Assembly: GCF_019802085.1 (NCBI RefSeq)
Contig: NZ_JAHVHV010000001.1
Span: 744,001-808,000, forward strand
Origin: Ferrimonas balearica
GTDB taxonomy: Bacteria; Pseudomonadota; Gammaproteobacteria; Enterobacterales; Shewanellaceae
DNA: 64,000 nt
Direction of reading: 5' to 3'
How positions within the stretch are numbered: position 1 is the first letter of the stretch; every line of letters starts with the position of its first letter. The position numbers and the translations under genes are program-made. The notes under the pieces are model-generated. The model saw nothing but the letters and a program-made list of their open reading frames with translations. It was not told where the DNA came from and ran no database searches. Positions 27,868-36,798 of the stretch are shown piece after piece.

Positions 27868-29065
27868 GGGCCACCTCCGGCAACCAGACCCGAGCCACGG
27901 CGCCGCCGTCGGGGTGGCTGGCCAGATGCAGCGATCCCCCCAGACGCTCCAGGGTGGCGTGGCTGAGCAGCAATCCCACCCCCAGCGAGTCGCTGTTCAC
28001 CCCCTGCTTGCCCAATCCAGTTTGGGCGCTGTCCAGCCCCGGCCCCCAGTCCCTCAGAGTCAGTGTCACTCCGTTGTCCTCCGCCTGAGCGGTCAGACTC
28101 AGCCGCTCACTCTGTCCCCGCAGGCTGGCCTGGCCGCCGTTGTAAGCCAAAGAGAGTAGCGCCGGTTGCAGTGCCGGATCGCCACTGAGCCAGACCGCCT
28201 TGGAGGCCGGAGTCAGGGACAGCGCCACCTGGGGCAGCATCAGCTGCAACTGGGTTTTGAGCCCGCTCATCAGGGCTTCGAGGGATTGGGGCGGGTTCTG
28301 CTCCCCCCGCAGCCGCTCGCTGGTCTGGCGCAATCCGACCAGGCTCTGCTGACACAGGGCCAGGGGTCCCTGCATCTCGGGCAGCAGCGGGTGGTCCGGG
28401 GTCAGTTCCATCGCTTCTTCGTGCAGCAGGGTGAGGGTGGACAGGGGGGTGGCCAGCTGGTGCGCCAGTTGGGCCGACGCAGTGCCCAGGGCCAGCAACT
28501 GCTCCTGGCGCAGCTGGTTCTCCCGCAAGCGGGCCAGCTCCCGGTCCTGCTGGCGCAGGCGACGGGCCATCATCGCCACCACGGCCACCAGCACCAGGCA
28601 GCTGAGCAGGAAGTTCAGCCACATGCCGACAAAGTGGGCGGTCATCTGGTCGCCATGGTGGTGGCTGTCGTGGGGCAGGGACAGCATCATCACCGAGTAG
28701 GCTGCGCAGGCCAGGGCGGCAATGCCGAACAGCTGGCGCGGCGGCAGCAGCACCGAGGCGATGGCCACCGGCAGCAGCAACAAGGAGACGAAGGCGTTGG
28801 TGGCGCCGCCGGAAAAGTGCAGCCAGGCCGCCCACAGCAGGGTATCCAGGGCCAGTTGCAGCGCCAGGGGCAGGCCCCGGCCCACCCGGGCCCAGGTCAG
28901 CGCCAGGAACAGGGTTTCCAGGGTCATGATGACCAGCAGCGGCCCCAGGTTCAGGGTCAGACCCAGCAGCGGCCCGGTACCGGCCACCAGGCCTACCTTG
29001 AGCAAAAGGCCCAGGGCCCTTAACCACCACAGGGCGTCCTGGGGGCGGTAGGGAGCGGCGTTCAT
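27860..29065 (-). CDS. regB: RegB/PrrB/ActS-type redox sensor histidine kinase
   Basis: A 401-residue kinase from the ATG at 29065 (MNAAPYRP). Six hydrophobic segments fill the first about 170 residues, with SGGATNAFVSLLLLPV matching the quinone-binding GGxxNPF motif of RegB. The H-box is ASAQLAHQLATPLSTL with His202. The ATPase domain ends in GPGLD and GVGLLLSHATLERLGG. A Cys in GPLALCQQSLVGL falls where RegB carries its redox-active cysteine. The frame stays open to a GTG at 29212, which would add about 49 residues with a CxxC-x10-CxxC pair; neither start has a good ribosome site. Confidence 0.85.
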   Translation of the reverse strand: MNAAPYRPQDALWWLRALGLLLKVGLVAGTGPLLGLTLNLGPLLVIMTLETLFLALTWARVGRGLPLALQLALDTLLWAAWLHFSGGATNAFVSLLLLPVAIASVLLPPRQLFGIAALACAAYSVMMLSLPHDSHHHGDQMTAHFVGMWLNFLLSCLVLVAVVAMMARRLRQQDRELARLRENQLRQEQLLALGTASAQLAHQLATPLSTLTLLHEEAMELTPDHPLLPEMQGPLALCQQSLVGLRQTSERLRGEQNPPQSLEALMSGLKTQLQLMLPQVALSLTPASKAVWLSGDPALQPALLSLAYNGGQASLRGQSERLSLTAQAEDNGVTLTLRDWGPGLDSAQTGLGKQGVNSDSLGVGLLLSHATLERLGGSLHLASHPDGGAVARVWLPEVAHD

Positions 29066-29269
29066 TGAATTGAAAAATCCTTGTAAACCCGATATCTGAC
29101 CAGCGTACCACCGGCCAGGGGCAGAAAACGTCGGCCAGTCGACATCCTGGCACCAAGGGCAGCGGCTGGCGGTGGTGGCATCAGAGGATCCGCACAAATG
29201 ACAACGTTGCACCCAGGTTAACGGCGGCGTAGTCTGCGGTTAACTCATCCGCATAAGGAAGCGCGCCCC

Positions 29270-30982
29270 ATGTTCACTGGCGTTCGTCCCCTGGGCCTGG
29301 CACTGGGCCTGGCGCTGTCATCCCTGTTGGCCCCCTCCGCCGTGGCGTACGACCGCATTACCGGTGAACCCTTCGCCTCCCGCTCCCCGGTGTACGCCGA
29401 GCAGGGGATGGCGGCCACCAGTCAGCCGCTGGCCACCCAGGTGGCTCTGGACATCCTCAAATCCGGTGGCAACGCCATCGACGCCGCCATTGCCGCCAAC
29501 GCCGTGTTGGGGCTGGTGGAGCCCACCGGCTGCGGCATCGGCGGGGATCTCTTCGCCATCGTCTGGGACGCTGAGAGCCAGCAACTGCATGGGCTCAACG
29601 CCTCCGGGCGCAGCCCCCAGAGCCTGACCCTGGAGGAGTTCCAGCGTCGCGGCCTGGATTACATCCCCCCCTACGGGCCCCTGCCGGTGTCGGTGCCCGG
29701 CGCGGTGGACGGCTGGTTTGAGCTCAGCGAGAAGTTCGGCAAGTTGCCGATGAGTCAGGTGCTGGCGCCGGCCATCGAGTACGCCGAGCGGGGTTTTCCG
29801 GTCTCCGATCTAATCGCCTACTACCTGGAGCGCAGTGCCCCGCGACTGGGGCAATACCCCGGCTTCAAGGAGACCTTTATGCCCGAGGGGCGGATGCCCA
29901 AGGCCGGCGAGCGCTTTGCCAACCCGGGCCTGGCCTACAGCTACAAGCTGCTGGCCAAGGAGGGGCGGGAAGCCTTCTACCAGGGGGAGATCGCCCGGCG
30001 CATCGACCAGTACATGAAGGAGAACGGCGGCTTCTTGAGCTACGAGGATCTGTCCAGCCACCGCAGCGAGTGGGTCGATCCGGTCAGCGTGGATTACCGC
30101 GGCGTGACCCTGTGGGAGTTGCCGCCCCCGGGCCAGGGGATCGCGGCGCTGCAGATTTTGAAGATCCTGGAGGGGTACGACATCGCCGCCATGGGTTTTG
30201 ACAGCCCCGAGTACGTCCACACCTTCGTGGAGGCCAAGAAGCTGGCCTTTGCCGACCGGGCCAAGTACTACGCCGACCCCGAGTTTGCCCAAATTCCCGT
30301 CAAGGGGCTCATCTCCGCCGAGTACGCCCAGGCCCGACGGGCCGAGATTGGCGAGCGGGCGGCCAAGGCGGTGGAGCACGGCAACCCGGCGCTGCTGCAC
30401 GGCGACACCATCTACCTGACCACCGCCGATCGCGACGGCAACATGGTCTCCCTGATCCAGAGCAACTACCGGGGCATGGGCTCGGGCATGACCCCGCCGG
30501 GGCTGGGCTTTGTGCTGCAGGACCGGGGCCAGCTGTTCACTCTTGAAGAGGGCGAAGCCAACAGTTACGCCCCGGGCAAACGCCCCTTCCACACCATCAT
30601 TCCCGCCTTCGCCACCCGGGAGGGCAAGCCCTGGCTCTCCTTCGGGGTGATGGGGGGCGCGACCCAGCCCCAGGCCCACGCACAGATCATCATCAATCTG
30701 GTCGACTTTGGCATGAACCTGCAGGAAGCGGGGGATGCTCCGCGGATCCTCCACACCGGCTCCAGTCAGCCCACCGGCGAGGTGATGACCGACGGCGGCG
30801 TGGTCAGCCTGGAGTCCGGGTTCTCCTACCAGACCCGACGGGAACTGATGAAACGGGGTCACGTGATGCAGGAAAACCTCGGGGGCTACGGCGGTTACCA
30901 GGCGATCCTGTTCGACGAGGCCAACGGCAGCTACATCGGGGCCTCGGAAAGTCGTAAGGACGGACAGGCCGCGGGCTATTAA
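29270..30982 (+). CDS. ggt: Gamma-glutamyltranspeptidase (exported, autoprocessed)
   Basis: A 570-residue Ntn hydrolase with a signal peptide (about residues 1-26, ending SAVA|YD), so periplasmic or envelope-located. Large-subunit motifs are EQGMAATSQPLA and GGNAIDAAIAANAVLGLVEP. Autocleavage should occur before Thr380 in HGDTIYLTTADRDGN, giving the catalytic N-terminal Thr of the small subunit; the usual second Thr/His after it is Ile/Tyr here. SNYRGMGSG and PGKRPFHTIIP match the subgroup common in marine gammaproteobacteria. It transfers or hydrolyses gamma-glutamyl groups of glutathione and related compounds. GGAAG precedes the ATG. Confidence 0.92.
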   Translation: MFTGVRPLGLALGLALSSLLAPSAVAYDRITGEPFASRSPVYAEQGMAATSQPLATQVALDILKSGGNAIDAAIAANAVLGLVEPTGCGIGGDLFAIVWDAESQQLHGLNASGRSPQSLTLEEFQRRGLDYIPPYGPLPVSVPGAVDGWFELSEKFGKLPMSQVLAPAIEYAERGFPVSDLIAYYLERSAPRLGQYPGFKETFMPEGRMPKAGERFANPGLAYSYKLLAKEGREAFYQGEIARRIDQYMKENGGFLSYEDLSSHRSEWVDPVSVDYRGVTLWELPPPGQGIAALQILKILEGYDIAAMGFDSPEYVHTFVEAKKLAFADRAKYYADPEFAQIPVKGLISAEYAQARRAEIGERAAKAVEHGNPALLHGDTIYLTTADRDGNMVSLIQSNYRGMGSGMTPPGLGFVLQDRGQLFTLEEGEANSYAPGKRPFHTIIPAFATREGKPWLSFGVMGGATQPQAHAQIIINLVDFGMNLQEAGDAPRILHTGSSQPTGEVMTDGGVVSLESGFSYQTRRELMKRGHVMQENLGGYGGYQAILFDEANGSYIGASESRKDGQAAGY

Positions 30983-31018
30983 ACTTAAAAAGCAGACACT
31001 CGAACTTAGGGGGAGTGG

Positions 31019-31189
31019 ATGAATCTGAAAGACATTTTGGGAATTGTGGCGGCCCTGCTGGTGGGCCTGGGGATCTTCCTCGGATTCAAAGGGGACGAGG
31101 TGACGTTCTGGCCCTACGTGCTGGCGGGCATGACGGTCATCGCCCTGGTGCTGGTGGGCGCCCTGGGTAAGGACGGCCACCAGGATTGA
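31019..31189 (+). CDS. Small two-helix membrane protein (56 aa)
   Basis: A 56-residue open frame starting at ATG 31019 after a strong AGGGGGAG ribosome site, ending TGA at 31189. It has a short basic/acidic N-terminus (MNLKD), a first hydrophobic segment (ILGIVAALLVGLGIFLGF), a charged loop KGDE, and a second segment (WPYVLAGMTVIALVLVGAL) ending in Gly-Lys-Asp-Gly-His-Gln-Asp. It lies 36 bp after ggt in the same direction, so may be co-transcribed. Function unknown. Confidence 0.65.
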   Translation: MNLKDILGIVAALLVGLGIFLGFKGDEVTFWPYVLAGMTVIALVLVGALGKDGHQD

Positions 31190-31193
31190 GGAC

Positions 31194-31418
31194 TCAGTCC
31201 TCGCCACACATCTCCGAGTAGGCAGAGGAGAGGCGCATCTCGATGCGTTCGATCCCCTGCTCCTCCAACCAATCCCGCGCCTGTTTCAGGCAGGGCAGCT
31301 GACGACGTGCTAGCGCCTGACCGCCCGGCCCTTTGCTGATGGCGATGTAGAGGTCGCCCTCCAGGGACCAGATCTCCCCGGTGCTGCCATCCGGCGCCGC
31401 TTTGCTCCAACCAAACAT
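31194..31418 (-). CDS. Small hypothetical protein (74 aa)
   Basis: A 74-residue soluble protein: MFGWSKAAPDGS, a beta-rich stretch EIWSLEGDLYIAISKG, then two helices with Cys and Arg/Glu (CLKQARDWLEEQGIERIEM). GGAGGAG lies 8 bp before the ATG at 31418, which supports translation. It is followed on its 3' side by the convergent small membrane gene (4-bp gap) and preceded by the SDR gene in the same direction (17-bp gap), so it is probably the last gene of a DCC-SDR-hypothetical operon. Family not recognised. Confidence 0.6.
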   Translation of the reverse strand: MFGWSKAAPDGSTGEIWSLEGDLYIAISKGPGGQALARRQLPCLKQARDWLEEQGIERIEMRLSSAYSEMCGED

Positions 31419-31434
31419 GGGTGCTCCTCCTCAT

Positions 31435-32145
31435 CTACCAGAGCACACGGGCCCCATTCCAGTCGAAAAAATCCAGAGCGCCATCCCGGGGCGCTTCGGC
31501 CATCAGGGCCAGCAGCCGCTGGGCACTGAACTCGGGGGTGAGCCGCTGCCGCCCCGCGGCAAAGGGCTCGGAAAGCGGGCTGATCACCGTGCCCGGGTGG
31601 TAGGCGATAAGCTTTACTCCCGGGGCGCGTCGGGCCAGCTCAATGGCGGTGCACTGCAACAGCATGTTGAGCGCCGCCTTGGCCGCCCGGTAGCCGTACC
31701 AGCCGCCGAGCCGATTGTCCTCGATGCTGCCCACCCGGGCGCTCAGCACCGCCACCGTGGTGTGCCGCTGGCCAACAAATCTCGGCAGCAGCCCGGACAG
31801 CCACAACTGGGGCAGCACCGCGTTGGCCCGATACAGCGCCATCAGGCTGGGCTCTCGCACGCTTTCCAGCCGCCGCTCGGGACGGTGCTGCGCGTCATGC
31901 AGCATCCCTGTGGCGATCACCACCCGATTGAGACGCTCGGAGCGGGCGGACAGGGTCTCGCACAGTGAGGCCACCTCTATCTCAGCGTAGCTCGGGCAGG
32001 GCAGCCACTCGAACCGAGGATGGGAAAGGGGCGGCCTGTGTCGACTGATCCCAATCACCGACTCGCCCTCGGCGAGCAGTTGCCTGGCCACGGCACCGCC
32101 GATGGCGCCCCCACAGCCGATCACCAGGTTCTCAGCGTCCGCCAC
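31435..32145 (-). CDS. Short-chain dehydrogenase/reductase (CsgA-like SDR)
   Basis: About 236 residues from the GTG at 32145 (VADAENLVIG). The Rossmann motif is GCGGAIGGAVARQLLAEGE, degenerate from TGxxxGxG; the catalytic pair is in YGYRAAKAALN (YxxxK), with Ser in VLSARVGSIEDN. It resembles C-factor/CsgA-like SDRs that sit beside folE and DUF393 genes in other gammaproteobacteria; the substrate is unknown. An upstream extension to 32214 is open but would lie deep inside the preceding gene. The chosen start overlaps the DCC gene by 14 bp. Confidence 0.75.
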   Translation of the reverse strand: MADAENLVIGCGGAIGGAVARQLLAEGESVIGISRHRPPLSHPRFEWLPCPSYAEIEVASLCETLSARSERLNRVVIATGMLHDAQHRPERRLESVREPSLMALYRANAVLPQLWLSGLLPRFVGQRHTTVAVLSARVGSIEDNRLGGWYGYRAAKAALNMLLQCTAIELARRAPGVKLIAYHPGTVISPLSEPFAAGRQRLTPEFSAQRLLALMAEAPRDGALDFFDWNGARVLW

Positions 32146-32524
32146 GGCAGCGCTCGCAGTCGATGTCACCCGGATCACCAAACCAGTGGCCGATGCGCCC
32201 CCGGTGGCGGGCAAACCACAAGTAGGCTCTGTCGGTCATCGGGCGCAGCGGCGCCCAGCGAAGGGGGGCGGTGAGCCAGCCCCGACCCACCAAAGACCAC
32301 GCCTGATGCGTGGCATCCAGGCCATAAAACCACTGCCCATCGTCTCGCAGGCCGTGAAAAATCGCCTGCACACGCTCGACGTTCAGGTCGGGAAAGCGGG
32401 CCGAAAAATCAGGCTGATGGAGGTCCTCAAGCCGAATTCGGTCAAAGACATCCTTAGATTTCAACGCCTTCATTTCACGCACGCAGAGGGGGCAGCGGCT
32501 ATCGTAGAAGAGGGTCAATCGCAT
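32132..32524 (-). CDS. DCC (DUF393) family thiol-disulfide oxidoreductase-like protein
   Basis: A 130-residue protein starting MRLTLFYDSRCPLC, with the DxRCPLC motif (Cys11, Cys14) that names the DCC family and places it in the thioredoxin-like group; the downstream DLHQPDF and YGLDATHQAW blocks are typical. GGGGAG precedes the ATG at 32524, so the longer frame to 32596 is not used. A second Cys pair (DCERC) lies at the C-terminus. Function is undetermined; it is likely a redox protein. First gene of a minus-strand operon, divergent from folE. Confidence 0.8.
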   Translation of the reverse strand: MRLTLFYDSRCPLCVREMKALKSKDVFDRIRLEDLHQPDFSARFPDLNVERVQAIFHGLRDDGQWFYGLDATHQAWSLVGRGWLTAPLRWAPLRPMTDRAYLWFARHRGRIGHWFGDPGDIDCERCRGGR

Positions 32525-32655
32525 CGGTGCTCCCCTGGGTGGGTGGTCGAGTGGCACTGGGTCGTTACGGCCACCGAAACGGGGAGGATCAACCAAAGCA
32601 AACCGATTGGCTCTCGGCGTCGTAAGGAGCCGGAGAGTTAAGGAGAGGAAGCGCC

Positions 32656-33294
32656 ATGCTAAGCGAAGAAGCCAAACTGGTCCGGGACACCCTGATGGCC
32701 CGGGGCCTGGAAACGCCGCTGCTGGAAACCGACACCTCCAGTGAACAGAAGTACAGCCGCATCAAGGGGCTGATGACCGAAGTGATGGGCACCCTGGGGC
32801 TCGACTTGAGGGACGACAGCCTGCGGGAAACCCCCCACCGCATCGCCAAGATGTACGTCGATGAGATCTTCTCCGGCCTGGATTACCGCCACTTTCCCAC
32901 CCTGTGTGTCATCGACAACTCCATGGGGGTGGACGAGATGGTCAAGGTGAAGCAGATCAGCCTGGTCAGCACCTGCGAGCACCACTTCGTCACCATCGAC
33001 GGCACCGCCACCGTGGCCTACATCCCTGGCGAGAAGGTGATCGGCCTGTCCAAGATCAACCGCATCGTGCAGTTCTTTGCCCGTCGGCCCCAGGTACAGG
33101 AGCGGCTCACTCAGCAGATCTTGGTGGCGCTGCAAACCCTGCTGGGCACCAACAACGTGGCGGTGTCCATTCGCGCCACCCACTACTGCGTGAAGGCCCG
33201 CGGCGTTGCCGACGCCAGCTCCTACACCGAAACCACGGCCCTGGGCGGCGCCTTCAAGAGCAAGGGCGCCACCCGGGCGGAGTTTTTGCGATGA
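32656..33294 (+). CDS. folE: GTP cyclohydrolase I (FolE)
   Basis: A 212-residue T-fold enzyme, as E. coli FolE (222). Zinc ligands are Cys107 and His110 in STCEHHF and Cys178 in [30 protein letters not shown] and [14 protein letters not shown] are signature blocks. It makes 7,8-dihydroneopterin triphosphate from GTP, entering folate or monapterin synthesis. It overlaps folM by 4 bp (ATGA), so the pair is translationally coupled and points to tetrahydromonapterin synthesis. GGAGAGG precedes the ATG. Confidence 0.95.
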   Translation: MLSEEAKLVRDTLMARGLETPLLETDTSSEQKYSRIKGLMTEVMGTLGLDLRDDSLRETPHRIAKMYVDEIFSGLDYRHFPTLCVIDNSMGVDEMVKVKQISLVSTCEHHFVTIDGTATVAYIPGEKVIGLSKINRIVQFFARRPQVQERLTQQILVALQTLLGTNNVAVSIRATHYCVKARGVADASSYTETTALGGAFKSKGATRAEFLR

Positions 33295-33998
33295 GCGCGC
33301 CGGTGCTCATCACCGGAGTGGGCAAGCGCATCGGCCTGCACCTGGCACTGCGCTTTTTGGAACAGGGGGTACCGGTGATCGGCACCTTCCGGCGGGAGCG
33401 TGAGGCCCTGTCGGGGCTGGCCGCGGAGGGGGCGAACCTCTACCCCTGCGATTTCGCCCAGCCGGAGCAGCTGAGCTCCCTGATCGCCACCCTGAGGGAC
33501 GAGCACCCGGCGCTTCGGGCGGTGATCCACAACGCCTCCGATTGGTTGCCCGATGGCGCCGAGGCCGACGAGGCGGTGCTGGAGAGGATGATGGCGGTGC
33601 ACGTCGCGGCCCCCTATCGGCTCAACCGGGCCCTGGAGGCGGCGCTCACCCGGGGCGCTGCGCCTAGCGCGGACATCATCCACCTGACCGATTACGTGGC
33701 GGAGTCCGGCAGCGCCAAGCACATCGCCTACGCCGCCTCCAAGGCGGCCCTGGCCAACATGACCCTCTCCTTCGCCCGCAAACTGGCCCCGGCCATCAAG
33801 GTCAATGCCATCGCCCCGGCGCTCATTCGCTTCAATCCCGAGGACAGCGCCGAGTACCGCGCCAAGGCCCTGGACAAGGCGCTGCTGGCCAAAGAGGGGG
33901 GCGAGGAGGAGGTGTGGCAGGCGGTGCAGTACCTGATGCAAAGCGGTTACGTCACCGGGCGCACCCTGCATCTGGATGGGGGCCGTCCGCTGCGATAA
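33291..33998 (+). CDS. folM: Dihydromonapterin reductase FolM (SDR)
   Basis: A 235-residue SDR close to E. coli FolM (240). It has [15 protein letters not shown] for NADPH with the Lys-Arg typical of pterin reductases, HNASDW in place of NNAG, and the catalytic YAASKAAL. The C-terminus ends [13 protein letters not shown], as pterin-reductase-like SDRs do. It reduces dihydromonapterin (weakly dihydrofolate) with NADPH. Coupled to folE by an ATGA overlap. No folX or phhA is present in the window. Confidence 0.88.
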   Translation: MSAPVLITGVGKRIGLHLALRFLEQGVPVIGTFRREREALSGLAAEGANLYPCDFAQPEQLSSLIATLRDEHPALRAVIHNASDWLPDGAEADEAVLERMMAVHVAAPYRLNRALEAALTRGAAPSADIIHLTDYVAESGSAKHIAYAASKAALANMTLSFARKLAPAIKVNAIAPALIRFNPEDSAEYRAKALDKALLAKEGGEEEVWQAVQYLMQSGYVTGRTLHLDGGRPLR

Positions 33999-34100
33999 CG
34001 CCACGAAATGATCATGATAGCCAGGGATGATTGTGCATAAGGCAACCGACGCCCTAGGGTAGGGCGGGCCAAATAATGACTGCTTTATCAGGAGCCTGCC

Positions 34101-35081
34101 ATGCGCGCCCTCACTTACCAGCCTGACCAAGACCGCTTTACCCTGACCGAGCGCCCGGTCCCCACGCCGGGGCCGGGCGAGGTGCTGGTCCGGGTGCTGG
34201 CCTGTGGCCTCAACCCGGTGGACGCCAAGATCAATCTCTGGCACGCCCAGGCCCCCGGCATGGGCGCCCACTGGGTGCCCGGGCTGGATGTGGCCGGCGA
34301 GATCGTCGGCCTGGGGGAGGGGGTGGACGGTTGGCGCTTGGGCGACTCAGTGCTTTACCACGGCGACATGTTCAAGCCCAGCGGCGGCTACGCCGAGTTT
34401 GCCCTGCACAGTGCCGCGACCCTGATCCCCATGCCCAAGGTGACGCCAGAAGAGGCCGCCGCCACCCCCTGTGCCGGTTGGACCGCCTGGCGTGCCCTGG
34501 TGGACCGGCTGCAGCTGGCGGGCAAACCCTCGCTGCTTATCGCCGGCGGGGCCGGTGGGGTGGGCAGCTTTGCCGTGCAGATCGCCCGGGATCTCGGGGT
34601 GGGGCAGGTTGTCGCCACCTGCTCGGCGGCCAACGCCGACTACGTGCGCGACCTGGGGGCCAGCGAGGTGATCGACTACCGTCAGGAGGATGTCCAGGCC
34701 AGGGTGATGGCCCTGACCCAGGGGCATGGTGTGGCTGCGGCCCTGGACGCCGTGGGGGGCGATAACGACATCCTCTGCGCCTCGGTGTTGGCCTACGAGG
34801 GCCAGATGGTGGAGCTGGTACGTACCCTGCGCCCCGAGTCCTACCCCGACGCCTTTATGAAGGGGTTGGGGTTTCACCAGCTCTCGCTGGGCTCCGGTCA
34901 CCGCCATGGCCTGGCCGGCCAGGTGGATCTGGTGGCCGCCGGTCTGGCGTTCAGCGAGCGACTGGAGGCGGGAGCAATCCGCGTGCCCCGGCTTACCCGA
35001 GTGGTGCTGGAGGAGGTGGGGGAGGCGCTGATGGCGATGCGCGAGCAGCGCACCGTGGGCAAGCTGGTGATGACGCACTGA
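34101..35081 (+). CDS. Medium-chain NADPH:quinone reductase-like oxidoreductase
   Basis: A 326-residue MDR-superfamily protein without the zinc-ligand Cys/His pattern: N-terminal GroES-like domain (CGLNPVDAKINLW, VPGLDVAGEIVGLG), Rossmann domain AGGAGGVGSFAVQIARDLG, and the C-terminal GKLVMTH strand. These enzymes reduce quinones or alpha,beta-unsaturated carbonyls with NADPH; the exact substrate is not readable. AGGAG precedes the ATG. It is a single gene between folM and the DUF2157-like gene. Confidence 0.82.
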   Translation: MRALTYQPDQDRFTLTERPVPTPGPGEVLVRVLACGLNPVDAKINLWHAQAPGMGAHWVPGLDVAGEIVGLGEGVDGWRLGDSVLYHGDMFKPSGGYAEFALHSAATLIPMPKVTPEEAAATPCAGWTAWRALVDRLQLAGKPSLLIAGGAGGVGSFAVQIARDLGVGQVVATCSAANADYVRDLGASEVIDYRQEDVQARVMALTQGHGVAAALDAVGGDNDILCASVLAYEGQMVELVRTLRPESYPDAFMKGLGFHQLSLGSGHRHGLAGQVDLVAAGLAFSERLEAGAIRVPRLTRVVLEEVGEALMAMREQRTVGKLVMTH

Positions 35082-35143
35082 TTTTCTTGCCCCCGGCCGT
35101 TCCGGGCTGGCACTCTGGTGGCAGAATCCTGGACGGAGGGCTT

Positions 35144-36181
35144 ATGGATAAGCCAATCCCGCCCCGCCGGCCTCTTCAGCAAGGGGTCCAGGCGGGGATC
35201 ATCACCGAGCAGCAGGCCCAGGCGCTGGAAGCCCTGTGGCAACAAACCCCCGAGCCGGCTGCTTCCTCCCGCTTCGACCTGACCCACCTGCTCTACTACC
35301 TGGGCGCCCTGATGGCCATCGGCGCCATGACGGTGTTTATGGAGCTGGGCTGGGAGCGCTTTGGCGGCTTCGGTGTGTTGGGCCTGGCGCTGCTCTATGG
35401 CGTTATCGGCCTGGGGCTGCAGCGCCAATGGGAGGCCCGCGGCTTGCCGGTGCCGGCGGGCCTGGCGCTGGTGTTCGTGGTGTGCCTGACGCCCCTGGCG
35501 GTGTACGGCCTGCTCCAGGGGCTCGGCTGGTGGCCGGAGTCCCAACCCTTCCGCGGCCTGTTTCATCGCATCGCTCCCCACTGGCTGGCGCTGGAGCTGG
35601 CCACCCTGCTGGCCGCCGTACTGGCCCTGACCTGGCGCCGGGTGCCCTTTTTGACCTTCCCCCTGGCCCTGAGCCTCTGGTTTCTCTCCCTCGATGTGGC
35701 GGAGCTTATCTATGGCGCCCCCCTGGACTGGGCGGCCCGCGGCCGGATCACCATGGTGGTGGGCGCACTGATGATCCTGGCCGGGCTCTACGTTGAGCGA
35801 CGCCAACGTCAACTGGCGCTGGAAGGGGACTTCGCCTTCTGGATCTTCCTGTTTGGGGTGGTGGCTTTCTGGGGCGGGCTGACCAGCCAGGAGAGTGACA
35901 GCGAGTGGGACAAGGCGCTCTACGGCGCCATCAACCTGGGGATGATGTTGCTGGGGGTGCTCTTGGGGCGGCGGGTGTTCACCCTGTTCGGTGCCCTGGG
36001 CTTTTTCGGCTACCTGGGCCACCTGGCCTGGGACCTGTTCCGCGACAGCTGGTGGTTCCCGGTGGTGCTGACGGCTTTGGGGGCCTTGGTGATTGGGCTG
36101 GGGGTGCTGTGGCAGCGCCACCAGGATAGATGGCAGGCGGCCCTGCGTCGGCGCTTGCCTTGGATGGACAGAACGCCTTAA
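35144..36181 (+). CDS. Polytopic membrane protein (DUF2157-like)
   Basis: A 345-residue protein with a soluble N-terminus containing QAGIITEQQAQALEALW, then about ten hydrophobic segments from LLYYLGALMAIGAMTVFM onward. This layout resembles the DUF2157-type membrane proteins, whose role is unknown. The ATG at 35144 follows GGAGGG. The 3' end overlaps the convergent GNAT gene by 4 bp. Confidence 0.65.
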   Translation: MDKPIPPRRPLQQGVQAGIITEQQAQALEALWQQTPEPAASSRFDLTHLLYYLGALMAIGAMTVFMELGWERFGGFGVLGLALLYGVIGLGLQRQWEARGLPVPAGLALVFVVCLTPLAVYGLLQGLGWWPESQPFRGLFHRIAPHWLALELATLLAAVLALTWRRVPFLTFPLALSLWFLSLDVAELIYGAPLDWAARGRITMVVGALMILAGLYVERRQRQLALEGDFAFWIFLFGVVAFWGGLTSQESDSEWDKALYGAINLGMMLLGVLLGRRVFTLFGALGFFGYLGHLAWDLFRDSWWFPVVLTALGALVIGLGVLWQRHQDRWQAALRRRLPWMDRTP

Positions 36182-36678
36182 CCGGCCCGCCAGATAAAAC
36201 GGCGCACCGGGGGCTGGTCTGGCTCCAGCAGGTGGGTACCGGACTCGATAAAGCCCAGACGGGTCAGAAGTCGGGCCGAGGCGTGGTTGTGGGACGCGGT
36301 GATGGCCCAAAGCTTGGTGAGCCCCAGGCGGGGGCACTCGGCAGTCAAAATCAGCCGGGCGGCCTCCTGGGCCAGGCCCTGCCCCTGGGCTTCTGGAAGC
36401 AGGGCAAAGCCCAGGTCCGGGCAGGGCAGGGTGTCGCGATTGAGCAGGCCACACAGGCCGATGGCCCGTCTCTGGTGCTCCACCACGTAGAGGCCGTAAC
36501 CGTGCTGATCGTAGTGGGCCTGAAGCTGCTGGCGGATGTACTCAATAGCCTGGGCCTCGGTGCGGATCCCCCGGTCGCCGATGTACTCAATCCACCCCGC
36601 ACTGTTGACCAGCGCCAGGATAAACGGCGCATCCGTTTCCCTGGCGTGGCGCAGTCGCAAACGTGGGGTGTGCAGCAT
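36178..36678 (-). CDS. GNAT-family N-acetyltransferase (RimJ/RimL-like)
   Basis: A 166-residue acetyltransferase beginning MLHTPRLRLRHARETDAPFI, the usual RimJ/RimL-type start. Motif A is DLGFALLPEAQGQGLAQEAA (QGQGLA), and motif B is ASHNHASARLLTRLGF. The acceptor is unknown. AAGGAG precedes the ATG at 36678. It converges with the membrane-protein gene (4-bp overlap of stop codons) and is unlinked in sequence to the other GNAT gene at 17389. Confidence 0.83.
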   Translation of the reverse strand: MLHTPRLRLRHARETDAPFILALVNSAGWIEYIGDRGIRTEAQAIEYIRQQLQAHYDQHGYGLYVVEHQRRAIGLCGLLNRDTLPCPDLGFALLPEAQGQGLAQEAARLILTAECPRLGLTKLWAITASHNHASARLLTRLGFIESGTHLLEPDQPPVRRFIWRAG

Positions 36679-36798
36679 GGGCGCTCCTTGGCAGGTTGAG
36701 GTGGCCTCATGGGTCAGTTTTGCTCGAGTCTGGTCGCCTGAGGACTAGCAAAGGGCCCGAGCCCTCAGACTAACGACTCCACGATACCAAGCCTAGCC

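Noticed and set aside
35236-35796. 186-codon plus-strand frame inside the DUF2157-like gene
   Set aside because: Alternative-frame shadow; the membrane-protein frame has the ribosome site and regular hydrophobic helices.
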